Source: Chitinophaga pinensis (GTDB lineage Bacteria; Bacteroidota; Bacteroidia; Chitinophagales; Chitinophagaceae). Taken from it: 35,292 nt of DNA. The stretch spans positions 1-35,292 of the forward strand of contig CALQKL020000002.1 in NCBI GenBank assembly GCA_943331145.2. The letters run 5' to 3'. Below are positions 1 through 8,247 of this stretch, in pieces; the stretch's first letter is position 1, and each line of letters starts with the position of its first letter. The position numbers and the translations under genes are program-made. The notes beneath the pieces are model-generated. The model did not search any database. It saw only the letters and a list, made by a program, of their open reading frames with translations, and was not told the DNA's origin.

Positions 1-847
1 AAAGAAGAAGTCGGAATCAAATACCTTAGATTATTTTGAAACGGAAACATTTAGTGTAAGCGTATCTAAATCAAATGCAATGGGTGTAGAAATTACACTT
101 ATGCCTTTTGATATTGTGCATGTAAAAGTATTGCCAGGAGTAATCAATCAAAGAATGGTAATGGTTGTGGGAGAGGTACTAACACCAGGAAAATATAATC
201 TTCAAAAAAGCGGAGAAAAAATTACAGATATTATAAAGCGTGTCGGAGGTTTTAAGGCAACTGCTGATAGCTCTTCAATAATTATCAGACGTAGAAAGAA
301 TTCGGTATTTACTATTACAGAACGTGAATTGTTTTTTAAACGATTAATGAATCTAGAATATGATAGCATTGCTACAAATGATCAACTTAAAAATGAATTA
401 TATGGCGAGTTTGAAACCATTAGTATAGATTTAAAAAAAATATTGAAAGACAACTCAAAATTTGAAAATTTGAATTTAGAAGATGGCGATTTGATTACTG
501 TAAGCAAAAACAACAACTTGGTAAAAGTTACTGGCGAAGTATACTATCCCAATATTGTATCATTAAGGAAAAATAAATCAGCAAAATTTTATATTAAGCA
601 GGCGGGCGGGTTTACCAGTGAAGCAAGAAAATTAAAAACATTAATTGTATTTCCAAATGGAAAAGTGAAATCGGTAAAATCCTTTTTTGGCTTTAAAGCT
701 TATCCAAAAATTACAAGCAGAGCTGAAATTTTTGTGCCACAAAGAAATAAAGAGAATAGAAATAAAATTGGTGCTGCAGAGTGGGCGTTGTTGGTTTCGG
801 CAATGGGCATCATTTCAAATGTAGTATTAACGGCTTTGAAAAATTAA
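1..847 (+). CDS. Polysaccharide export protein with SLBB domains (partial, 5' end outside window)
   Basis: The frame is open from base 2, so this is the C-terminal part of a longer gene; the first ATG in the window (base 80) is internal and should not be taken as the start. It contains at least two SLBB-type segments: one around VVGEVLTPGKYNLQKSGEKI, followed by IIKRVGGF, and one around VTGEVYYPNIVSLRKN, followed by IKQAGGF. A hydrophobic segment (WALLVSAMGIISNVVLTAL) closes the protein. In Wza-family proteins, SLBB domains form the periplasmic part of the outer-membrane polysaccharide channel, and Bacteroidota members are often long with many SLBB repeats. It lies just upstream of a Wzz-like gene, with wzx- and wzy-like genes following, which fits capsule or exopolysaccharide export. 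The family call is firm; the full length is unknown. Confidence 0.88.
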   Translation, partial: KKKSESNTLDYFETETFSVSVSKSNAMGVEITLMPFDIVHVKVLPGVINQRMVMVVGEVLTPGKYNLQKSGEKITDIIKRVGGFKATADSSSIIIRRRKNSVFTITERELFFKRLMNLEYDSIATNDQLKNELYGEFETISIDLKKILKDNSKFENLNLEDGDLITVSKNNNLVKVTGEVYYPNIVSLRKNKSAKFYIKQAGGFTSEARKLKTLIVFPNGKVKSVKSFFGFKAYPKITSRAEIFVPQRNKENRNKIGAAEWALLVSAMGIISNVVLTALKN

Positions 848-857
848 TTTATTGTAT

Positions 858-1916
858 ATGAATGCATCAAATGAAAACCAATCAAAAACACAATATGTTG
901 AATCGATATTCCGCAAAAAGTTGATTTTTTTAAAAAAAAGGATTTGGATATATTTATTCGGTGGGATGTTATTTGCTGTGCTTGGATTTTTATATGCCCA
1001 ATTTCAAACGGCTCAATACAAGAGCAAACTTACATTTGCCTTAGATGACGGCAGCAATACGGAAACTACTTTAAATAGTTTGGCTTCGCAATTTGGACTT
1101 TCAGGAGGTACAAATGTGAATGTTTTTGGAGGAGATAATATCATTGAAATCGTCAGAAGCAGAAGAATGGTTGAACGGGTTTTATTAAGTGTAGATACCA
1201 TCAACAACAAACCCATTACATTGATTGAAAATTATATGAATGTAAAAGGCAGAGAGCATTTTCATCGAAAAGTTGCAAATATCCATTTTCCTGCTTTTCA
1301 AAACAGGGAAAAGTTTACTTATATACAAGATAGTGTGTTGAGGTTGATTTATACAGAGATGGTGGAAGATAATATTAAAGTAGAAAAACCTGACAGAAAA
1401 TACAACATTTATGAAATCAATATCAAAAGTCCTAACGAACACTTATCAAAAATACTCACCGATAGATTGATTGCAGAAACTAATGTTTTTTATATAGAAC
1501 TCAAAACCAAAAAAGCAAAATTGACTTTAGAAGCTTTGGAGAATAGAATTGCTGCTGTAAAAGATGGGCTATACTCCAGCATTTCGAGCAGAGCAGAAAT
1601 TAAAGATGCCAATATCAATCCGGTTTTTGAATATTCGCAAGTACCCATTTTAAAACAACACACCAATATAGAATTGTACCGCAACGCATATAGCGAAATG
1701 TACAAGAATTTAGAGATTGCGCGCTTTCAATATTTAATCAATACACCTTTATTGCAAATCATAGATTTTGCAGATTATCCAATGGAACGTGTAAAAATGA
1801 GCAGACTAAAAGCAGCCATTGTATTTTCATTTTTGTTCATTTTTGTATTGACAGTGATATTATTAATAATGGAACAAAACAGCAACTACACAAAAAAAGA
1901 CGTGGCCAGTTCGTAG
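858..1916 (+). CDS. Wzz-like polysaccharide chain-length determinant protein
   Basis: A 352-residue protein with the Wzz/PCP topology: a short cytoplasmic N-terminus, TM1 at about residues 30-48, a long periplasmic region (GSNTETTLNSLASQFGLSGG near the start, coiled-coil-like KAKLTLEALENRIAAVKDGL later), and a second TM near the C-terminus (AAIVFSFLFIFVLTVILLIM). These inner-membrane proteins set polymer length in Wzx/Wzy systems. No Walker motifs or tyrosine cluster follow TM2, so there is no fused BY-kinase. I chose ATG at 858 over the TTG at 852, two codons upstream. The gene begins 10 bases after the SLBB gene stops, so the two are very likely co-transcribed. Confidence 0.85.
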   Translation: MNASNENQSKTQYVESIFRKKLIFLKKRIWIYLFGGMLFAVLGFLYAQFQTAQYKSKLTFALDDGSNTETTLNSLASQFGLSGGTNVNVFGGDNIIEIVRSRRMVERVLLSVDTINNKPITLIENYMNVKGREHFHRKVANIHFPAFQNREKFTYIQDSVLRLIYTEMVEDNIKVEKPDRKYNIYEINIKSPNEHLSKILTDRLIAETNVFYIELKTKKAKLTLEALENRIAAVKDGLYSSISSRAEIKDANINPVFEYSQVPILKQHTNIELYRNAYSEMYKNLEIARFQYLINTPLLQIIDFADYPMERVKMSRLKAAIVFSFLFIFVLTVILLIMEQNSNYTKKDVASS

Positions 1917-1949
1917 TACCTTAACCAGTCATTGCCATTCAATCATATC

Positions 1950-3215
1950 ATGAGTTTATTATTAAGTTTTAAAAAAGACTATTTTAATTATCTTGCCAGT
2001 ATAATATTGCCTGCCATCATCACTGCGTTTACAATTCCAATTTTCAAAAGAATGCTAGGTGCAGCGCATTACGGCCAATTTTCTTTACTAAATAATGCAG
2101 CGCTTATAACTGCTACCATTTCATCGGGTTGGATTACACAAAGCATTTCGAGGCACTATCAAATCAGTGAAAATAAAATGCTATTTAAAAAACAATCTAT
2201 TCAGTTGTCGTTTATCTTTCAATTGATTGCCTTGCTTCCAATATTGATTACTGTTTTTTTAATACAGCATGATGCTTTGTTTGCCATCTTATTTTGTGTT
2301 TTAACATTAACCTGCGCAATGCAATTTTCAATGATGGTGATTGCCCAAGCCAACTTCTTATCTGGTAAAACCATTTTTTCCGAATCGATTCGCAGCATTG
2401 GTTTTTTGGCCTTGGGTTTCGTATTGCTACGCTGGATTAAAATTGATTTTGTGTATGCATTATTTATTGCTTCCATTTCAGCCTTTGGTATGTCTGTTTT
2501 ATATTTAAAGAAACAAACAACAAACACTTCCGGTTTGACATCAGATGCCAAAACAACGCCAAAACAAATTATTCAACTTGCCCAACAATTTTTTAAATAT
2601 GGTGCTCCATTGTCGTTATGGTTTGTAGTGGTGTATATTTTTGCATACATCGACAAAATAGCGATGCTCAAATATTTTGGAGCCAGTATTCAAGGGAATT
2701 ATCAGGCTATGTTTGACTTACTTTCAAAAGGGTTTACATTGATTATTTCTCCTGTTTTAATTTCACTTTTTCCAATCATTACACTAGCGTACAAAGAAGG
2801 GAAAAAAGAAGACATCAAAAATCTCATTCGCAAAATTATTATGTATGAAATTCTAGGATATGCGTTGGTGAGCATAGGATATTTTTGGTTTGGCGCCAAC
2901 ATATTGCTTCAAATATTAAGCGTACCGAATGAACCTATATTCAAACAATTGGGCTTTGTTATCATTACTGGTACATTTATATGGCAAATAGCCATGGTGG
3001 TAAATAAAACATTTGAGTTGCAAATGAAAAGCTTGAAAATGTTATATGCAGCAGTCATCACGCTTTTGTTGCAGTTGCTTTATTATTTTTTTATTCGCAA
3101 TACCAATTCACCTTTGATGATTTCTTGTGGGTATTTATTTGCTTCGGTTTCTTATCTGTTTATTTTATTGTTTTTTATTTTATTTTCATCCATCACATCA
3201 ACACATAAATTGTAA
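1950..3215 (+). CDS. Wzx-type polysaccharide flippase (MOP superfamily membrane protein)
   Basis: A 421-residue, strongly hydrophobic protein with about 12 predicted membrane segments. The N-terminus (YLASIILPAIITAFTIPIF, then RMLGAAHYGQFSLLNN) is typical of O-antigen/lipid-linked oligosaccharide flippases of the MOP superfamily, as is the segment near mid-protein APLSLWFVVVYIFAYIDKIA followed by YFGASIQGNYQAMFDL. It would move undecaprenyl-linked repeat units across the inner membrane. The ATG at 1950 is preferred to a TTG six codons upstream. Its position between wzz-like and wzy-like genes supports the role. Substrate specificity cannot be read from the sequence. Confidence 0.82.
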   Translation: MSLLLSFKKDYFNYLASIILPAIITAFTIPIFKRMLGAAHYGQFSLLNNAALITATISSGWITQSISRHYQISENKMLFKKQSIQLSFIFQLIALLPILITVFLIQHDALFAILFCVLTLTCAMQFSMMVIAQANFLSGKTIFSESIRSIGFLALGFVLLRWIKIDFVYALFIASISAFGMSVLYLKKQTTNTSGLTSDAKTTPKQIIQLAQQFFKYGAPLSLWFVVVYIFAYIDKIAMLKYFGASIQGNYQAMFDLLSKGFTLIISPVLISLFPIITLAYKEGKKEDIKNLIRKIIMYEILGYALVSIGYFWFGANILLQILSVPNEPIFKQLGFVIITGTFIWQIAMVVNKTFELQMKSLKMLYAAVITLLLQLLYYFFIRNTNSPLMISCGYLFASVSYLFILLFFILFSSITSTHKL

Positions 3216-3221
3216 AATAAT

Positions 3222-4307
3222 ATGCTGATTTATATTCTGCTTTTTTTGCTGTTGATATGTTTTTCCATTACCGAGCAATATTTTAAAGGAAGTAAATTCC
3301 CCGAATTTAGAATTTTCCTTTTTGTTATTTTCTTGCTTTTTGTAACCTTTCGCCCCGTTGGAGGCGATAAAGATTATGTGAGTTATTTGTTGTCATTCGA
3401 TTCCTTTCGAGATCCATTAGATTACTTCAGACATTACAATGAATGGGTTTATTTCGATCCAATGTACTATTTGATTCCATCTTTCTATAAAACATATGTG
3501 AGCCAAACAAATTATGCGTTAATGGCATTTTTCACCTTCGCATTAATTGCATTGAGTTTGAAAGTTATTTCAGTCGGAAAGTTGACCAACTTGTTTTTTT
3601 TAACATTGCTTGTTTATTTTTCTAACTACTTTTTATTGCATGAGATGACGCAAATTAGAGTAGGCGTAGCATCAGCTATATTTTTATTTTCGATTCCTTA
3701 TTTAGTTAATAAAAAATATGTTTCCTATGTTGTATTGGTTTTGTTGGCAATGCTATTTCACTATTCTGCATTATTGTACTTCATTCCTTTGTTTTTTAGC
3801 CCGTTTCATTTCAAACAAAAAATCTATTTTGTAGCGTTGGGTATCATTCTTGTGCTAACTTTTGTGCCTACGGACTTTATCTTGCCTTTTTTGAAAATCA
3901 ATATGGGTGATGTACAAGTAAAAAGTAATAATTACATTGAATATGCAGAGCTAGGTGTTACTGAACAAGTGAACAAGATAAATGTGAATTTCTTGATTAG
4001 TTATGCCATTACTCTGGTATTTACTTTTTTTATCAATACGATTCAATCAAAAAATAATTACGCATATCTGTTGATAAAATTGCAAATTTTGGGTTTGTTT
4101 TTATTTCAATTATTTTCTCCCATCCCTGGATTTGCATTTCGATCGAGTGAATTGTTTATGGTTACACAAATCATTTCAATACCTTTTTTTGTCTATATTT
4201 TTAAAAACAAATGGCTGGGATTTAGTTTAGTAATATTGATTTCGGCGATTTTTTTGGGACTCAATCTTTTTTACGGAAAGATAATGCAGGATTATTTCGT
4301 TGTTTAA
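3222..4307 (+). CDS. EpsG/Wzy-like polysaccharide polymerase
   Basis: A 361-residue polytopic membrane protein. The early motif TFRPVGGDKDYVSYLLSFD, with a conserved Arg-Pro-x-Gly-x-Asp-x-x-x-Tyr pattern after TM2, and the later RVGVASAIFLFSIPYLVNKK segment match the EpsG family of bacterial polysaccharide polymerases. In a Wzx/Wzy system it would polymerise repeat units on the periplasmic face of the inner membrane. It starts 6 bases after the flippase stop. Primary sequences of this class diverge strongly, so the call rests on topology, the EpsG-like motifs and the operon. Confidence 0.75.
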   Translation: MLIYILLFLLLICFSITEQYFKGSKFPEFRIFLFVIFLLFVTFRPVGGDKDYVSYLLSFDSFRDPLDYFRHYNEWVYFDPMYYLIPSFYKTYVSQTNYALMAFFTFALIALSLKVISVGKLTNLFFLTLLVYFSNYFLLHEMTQIRVGVASAIFLFSIPYLVNKKYVSYVVLVLLAMLFHYSALLYFIPLFFSPFHFKQKIYFVALGIILVLTFVPTDFILPFLKINMGDVQVKSNNYIEYAELGVTEQVNKINVNFLISYAITLVFTFFINTIQSKNNYAYLLIKLQILGLFLFQLFSPIPGFAFRSSELFMVTQIISIPFFVYIFKNKWLGFSLVILISAIFLGLNLFYGKIMQDYFVV

Positions 4308-4322
4308 AAAATTAAATTTCCA

Positions 4323-5222
4323 ATGATAGATATAGTAATTGTAAACTGGAATAGCCACGACTTTTTACGAAAATGTGTTCAATCGATTTTTAATTCAAAT
4401 CAATCTGATTTAATTTCTGATGTGATTATAATTGACAATAATTCTACGGATGATTCCTTGCAATTGCTACCAATAAATGCTAAAATTCAAGTTGTAAAGA
4501 ATGCAGAAAATGTAGGATTTGCACGTGCTTGCAACCAAGGGTTTAGACTTAGTAAATCCAATTATATTTTGTTGTTGAACCCAGATGCAGTTTTGTTAGA
4601 AAATACGATTTCTGCAAGTTTTAATTACATGGAAACACACAATGACGTTGATGTATTGGGATGTCAATTGTTGAACGAATTAAATCAGATAACGCCAACA
4701 TGTGCAAGATTTCCAAAGCCCATAAACTTTGTGTATCATTCTCTTGGACTTTCGAAAATATGGCCAAAACTATTTCATCCACCAACTTTAATGACAGATT
4801 GGGATCATAAGGAAAGTCGATTTGTTGATCAGGTAATGGGCGCGTATATGTTTATGCGCAAATCAGTATTTGAAAAAGCCGGATATTTTGACGAACGTTT
4901 TTTTGTGTATTTTGAAGAGTTGGACTTTTCATTGAGTTTAAAACAAGCAGGTGGAAAATCATTTTACCATTCTGGCATTCAAGCCATACATACCGGCATG
5001 GGCACTACAGAATCGGTAAAAGCTTTTCGATTGTTTTTAAGCTTGAGCAGCCGGTTGAAGTATGCAAAAAAGCATTTTAGTTTGTTCGGTTTTTTTATTG
5101 TTGCATTCTTTACTTACACCATAGAATTTTTGATGCGGTTTTTACAATTGACTATAAAAGGAAATTTGAAAGAATCAAAAAATTTGGTAAAAGGGTATTG
5201 GATGTTGTGTAAAAGGATATAA
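4323..5222 (+). CDS. Family 2 glycosyltransferase (rhamnosyltransferase-like)
   Basis: A 299-residue GT-A enzyme. It opens with IDIVIVNWNSHDFLRKCVQS, has the nucleotide-sugar site IIIDNNSTDDS (D38 region), NVGFARACNQGF, a DXD-equivalent LLLNPDA (D88 region), and a late acidic motif FFVYFEELDFSLSLKQAG that usually carries the catalytic base in these enzymes. A C-terminal hydrophobic stretch (FGFFIVAFFTYTIEFLMRFL) suggests membrane association. Sequence pattern resembles the WbbL/rhamnosyltransferase branch of GT2, but the donor sugar is not determinable. It is the last visible gene of the polysaccharide operon, 15 bases after the polymerase. Confidence 0.85.
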   Translation: MIDIVIVNWNSHDFLRKCVQSIFNSNQSDLISDVIIIDNNSTDDSLQLLPINAKIQVVKNAENVGFARACNQGFRLSKSNYILLLNPDAVLLENTISASFNYMETHNDVDVLGCQLLNELNQITPTCARFPKPINFVYHSLGLSKIWPKLFHPPTLMTDWDHKESRFVDQVMGAYMFMRKSVFEKAGYFDERFFVYFEELDFSLSLKQAGGKSFYHSGIQAIHTGMGTTESVKAFRLFLSLSSRLKYAKKHFSLFGFFIVAFFTYTIEFLMRFLQLTIKGNLKESKNLVKGYWMLCKRI

Positions 5223-5245
5223 TACTGGATAGAAATTCGGTCCAA

Positions 5246-5280
5246 CGCCAAACGCCAAACGCCAAATGCCAAACAACAAA
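5246..5280. repeat. Tandem 7-bp repeat (CGCCAAA type), 5 units
   Basis: Three exact CGCCAAA units (5246-5266) are followed by TGCCAAA and CAACAAA, all in 7-bp register. The array sits between two convergent genes, just after the polysaccharide operon. Two further heptamer arrays with different unit sequences occur in this window (32423-32450 and 33334-33368). Confidence 0.85.
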
Positions 5281-5295
5281 CCATAAACATCTTCC

Positions 5296-5664
5296 TTAAG
5301 GCCTATACGTGATTGTACCCCTCACTGTAGGATGCTCTACACAATGATAATCAAAAGTACCTATGGTGTCTTTTTTAAAATAAAAACTTTTATTGGGAAA
5401 GATAGTCGGTGTTTGTATTGTAAAATTATCGTCTGATATAATGGTATGATTTATGGAAGTGGTATTTACAAATGTAACTGCCGTTCCTAATGCAACCGTA
5501 TTATTTTGAAAAGTCTGTGAAAATATACCATTCTGAACATAGATATACTCTGTTGGCAAAAGTCCACCTTTTGAAGAAAAAAACGAATCGTCATTGTTGC
5601 ATGATTGCAAAATAAACAAACTACAAATCACAGCACAAACAATTTTAACTGGTCTCAATTTCAT
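5296..5664 (-). CDS. Cupredoxin-like lipoprotein with altered axial copper ligand
   Basis: A 122-residue exported protein. The N-terminal signal ends in a lipobox (FILQSC, C22) followed by NNDDS. Acidic residues right after the lipidated Cys resemble the lipoprotein export signals of Bacteroidota that send lipoproteins to the cell surface, so a surface location is inferred. The rest fits an amicyanin/plastocyanin-type single domain: a His ligand in INHTII (H73), then YHCVEHPTVRGTITY with Cys108 and His111. The position that is normally the Met ligand (three residues after the second His) is Val114, so the copper site would be a three-ligand type 1 site or may be non-functional. The gene is single, convergent to the GT2 gene and divergent from pcrA. 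Confidence 0.78.
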   Translation of the reverse strand: MKLRPVKIVCAVICSLFILQSCNNDDSFFSSKGGLLPTEYIYVQNGIFSQTFQNNTVALGTAVTFVNTTSINHTIISDDNFTIQTPTIFPNKSFYFKKDTIGTFDYHCVEHPTVRGTITYRP

Positions 5665-5793
5665 ATCAATTTGAATTATTCAACAAAATACAAAAAAAAT
5701 AGAATAATCTTATTTGTTCTTTAAATTTTAAACCAAATTAAAAACTGTTTAGATTTATTTCTTCACACATTAAAATCCCAATAATGCTATTCG

Positions 5794-5801
5794 TACATTT
5801 G
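5794..5801 (+). promoter_or_regulatory. TAnnTTTG -7 box abutting the pcrA start
   Basis: TACATTTG matches the Bacteroidota -7 element exactly and ends only 4 bases before the ATG at 5806. If used, transcription would start at or within a few bases of the start codon, giving a leaderless message. No clear -33 TTG was seen at the usual distance. Confidence 0.55.
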
Positions 5802-5805
5802 TTTT

Positions 5806-8130
5806 ATGTCCAAATATTTAGATGATTTAAACGTACCCCAACGCGAAGCCGTTACCCACAGAGACGGTCCAATTATGATTATTGCCGGAGCCGGAAGCGG
5901 AAAAACCAAAGTTATTACTACTCGAATTGCACATTTGATGGCAAGTGGCGTAGATGCTTTTAATATTTTAGCCCTTACGTTTACCAATAAGGCAGCTGCC
6001 GAAATGAAAGAACGTATCGAAAAAATTCTGGGCGGTACAGATGCCCGTAATTTATACATCGGTACTTTCCACAGCGTTTTCGCAAGAATCTTACGCGGTG
6101 AAGCGCCTCGATTGGGTTATCCTTCAAACTTTACCATTTACGATGCCGATGATGCAAAATCTGTTATCAAAACCGTAGTTAAAGAACTCAACCTTGATGA
6201 AAAGCAATACAAAGCCAATATTGTATTGAATCGTATTTCTCTAGCAAAAAATGCATTAGTAGGGCCAGAAGAATATATGAATGATGGTTTTCTGCAACAA
6301 GAAGATGCAAGATCTCAACGTCCGGAAATTGGCAGAATATATAGAGCATACAGTAGCCGTTGTTTTAAAAATGGCGCGATGGATTTTGATGATCTTTTGT
6401 TCAAAATGTACGACCTACTTACTGGTTTCCCGGAATGCCTGAGTAAATACCAGCATAAGTTTAAATACATCATGATTGATGAGTATCAGGATACAAATAC
6501 CGTGCAATATGAAATTGTAAAACTGCTTGGCGCAATGCACGAAAATGTTTGTGTGGTTGGTGATGATGCACAAAGTATTTATAGTTTTCGTGGCGCAACC
6601 ATTGAAAATATTCTGCAATTTCAAAAAGATTATGATGAGATAAAAGTGGTGAAATTGGAACAGAATTATCGCAGTACTAAAAACATTCTAAATGTCGCCA
6701 ACCAAGTAATTGGCTACAACAAAGGCCAAATTGAAAAGAAATTATTTACCGATAATGGTGAAGGTGAAAAAATAAAACTTATCCGCACCATGACGGATAA
6801 CGATGAAGGAAAAATTGTAGCCGATACCATTCAGGAATTGAAATTGCGGAATCATTTTTACAACAATGATTTTGCGATTTTATACCGTACAAATGCTCAA
6901 AGTAGAAGCTTTGAGGAATCCCTTCGCCGCATGGGAATCGTGTATAAAATTTATGGCGGCATGAGTTTCTATCAACGTAAAGAGGTTAAAGACTTTATTG
7001 CTTATTTGCGATTGGTGGTTAATCCCAAAGATGAAGAAGCCATAAAACGTGTTATCAATTATCCAGTTAGGGGTATTGGAAAAACAACAATTGATAGATT
7101 GGTTTTAATAGCTAATAACAACAACTCAAGCGTTTGGGATATCCTTACTAATGCAGCATTTCATGGCTTTAAAAGTGGTACGCTTGAATGTATCGATACT
7201 TTTGTAACCATGATAAAAATGTTTCAAAGCGAGCTTGTTAAAAAGAACGCGTATGACCTTTCTGTAATCATTGGAAAAAGTACCAATATCGTTAAAGAAT
7301 TATTTAATGATAAAACTACCGAAGGATTGGCGCGGTATGAAAACGTGCAGGAATTATTAAATTCTATCAAAGAGTTTACCGAAACGCCGATGAACATTGA
7401 AGATGGAGAGGTAGGCGATAAAAGCTTAGGCACTTATTTACAACAAATTGCCTTACTTACTGATACCGAAGACAATAAAGAAAATGCAGATGCCGTGAAA
7501 TTAATGACGATACATGCTGCAAAAGGTCTTGAATTTCCCGTAGTATTTGTTGGCGGATTAGAGGAAACCCTTTTCCCTAGTGCCATGAGCATCAATACCA
7601 GAGAAGAATTAGAAGAGGAAAGGAGATTATTTTATGTTGCGATCACGCGCGCCAAATCAAAACTACATCTAACGTATTCTAATGCACGATACCGTTTTGG
7701 ACAATTGCAACAAAATGAACCCAGCAGATTTATAGAAGAAATAGATACTGCATTTTTGGATAAAAGTTATGCAGGAAATGCATCTAGAAATAATGCTGCA
7801 AGTTCGTGGGGACAATCATCTGCAGCCGAAAGAATGAGAAGGGGATTTGGAAGTACAGCTGATAAAACCCCACCGCCTGCTAAAACAATCATCAATATTC
7901 CACTTGCAAGGCCTCAAACAAAAGAGCATGTACCCACTACAAATTTTATTGCGAGTGATACTGCAGATTTGCAAGAAGGTCATCGAATAGAACATCAAAA
8001 ATTTGGCTTCGGAAAAATTGAAAAATTAGAAGGTGCATCGCATAATCCAATCGCTACCATTTTATTTGACATCAATGGCGAAAAGAAAATCATGCTCAAT
8101 TATGCAAAGCTTCGAATCGTAGAAAATTAA
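5806..8130 (+). CDS. pcrA: ATP-dependent DNA helicase, UvrD/PcrA type
   Basis: A 774-residue SF1A helicase. It opens with the Q-motif-like LNVPQREAV, Walker A GAGSGKTK at residues 28-35, motif Ia ALTFTNKAAAEMKERI, Walker B MIDEYQDTN near residue 222, motif III VVGDDAQSIYSFRGA, motif IV LEQNYRST, motif V MTIHAAKGLEFPVVFVGGLE and motif VI EERRLFYVAITRAK. The C-terminus carries the Tudor-like segment of PcrA proteins (GHRIEHQKFGFGKIEKLEG), which in the family contacts RNA polymerase. It unwinds DNA in repair and clears protein blocks. Length is normal for the family. The gene stands alone and has a -7 box directly at its start codon. PcrA and UvrD cannot be separated by sequence alone. Confidence 0.95.
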   Translation: MSKYLDDLNVPQREAVTHRDGPIMIIAGAGSGKTKVITTRIAHLMASGVDAFNILALTFTNKAAAEMKERIEKILGGTDARNLYIGTFHSVFARILRGEAPRLGYPSNFTIYDADDAKSVIKTVVKELNLDEKQYKANIVLNRISLAKNALVGPEEYMNDGFLQQEDARSQRPEIGRIYRAYSSRCFKNGAMDFDDLLFKMYDLLTGFPECLSKYQHKFKYIMIDEYQDTNTVQYEIVKLLGAMHENVCVVGDDAQSIYSFRGATIENILQFQKDYDEIKVVKLEQNYRSTKNILNVANQVIGYNKGQIEKKLFTDNGEGEKIKLIRTMTDNDEGKIVADTIQELKLRNHFYNNDFAILYRTNAQSRSFEESLRRMGIVYKIYGGMSFYQRKEVKDFIAYLRLVVNPKDEEAIKRVINYPVRGIGKTTIDRLVLIANNNNSSVWDILTNAAFHGFKSGTLECIDTFVTMIKMFQSELVKKNAYDLSVIIGKSTNIVKELFNDKTTEGLARYENVQELLNSIKEFTETPMNIEDGEVGDKSLGTYLQQIALLTDTEDNKENADAVKLMTIHAAKGLEFPVVFVGGLEETLFPSAMSINTREELEEERRLFYVAITRAKSKLHLTYSNARYRFGQLQQNEPSRFIEEIDTAFLDKSYAGNASRNNAASSWGQSSAAERMRRGFGSTADKTPPPAKTIINIPLARPQTKEHVPTTNFIASDTADLQEGHRIEHQKFGFGKIEKLEGASHNPIATILFDINGEKKIMLNYAKLRIVEN

Positions 8131-8190
8131 TGATTTGATTGTTATTTCTTGACTAACGGAGTTCATTAAACGACGATAGGAATTATATTA

Positions 8191-8237
8191 TCATAACAGC
8201 TCCATAGGAGCGAAATCATAATAGCTCCGTAGGAGCG
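8191..8237. repeat. Two tandem REP-like dyads (GCTCCRTAGGAGC)
   Basis: Two 22-base copies beginning TCATAA occur at 8191-8212 and 8216-8237, 25 bases apart, differing at two positions. Each contains the 13-base dyad GCTCC-R-TAGGAGC (8199-8211 and 8224-8236). They lie in the 117-base gap between the convergent ends of pcrA and the methyltransferase gene, a usual place for REP elements; similar short dyads are common in Bacteroidota intergenic DNA. A role in mRNA 3'-end formation is possible. Confidence 0.7.
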
Positions 8238-8247
8238 GTATAATAAT

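Noticed and set aside
80..847. ATG at 80 as a true gene start
   Set aside because: The frame is open to the left edge, and the codons from base 2 to 79 encode sequence in keeping with an SLBB protein, so the ATG is internal.
5246..5280. CRISPR array
   Set aside because: The unit is only 7 bases and there are no spacers; it is a simple tandem repeat.
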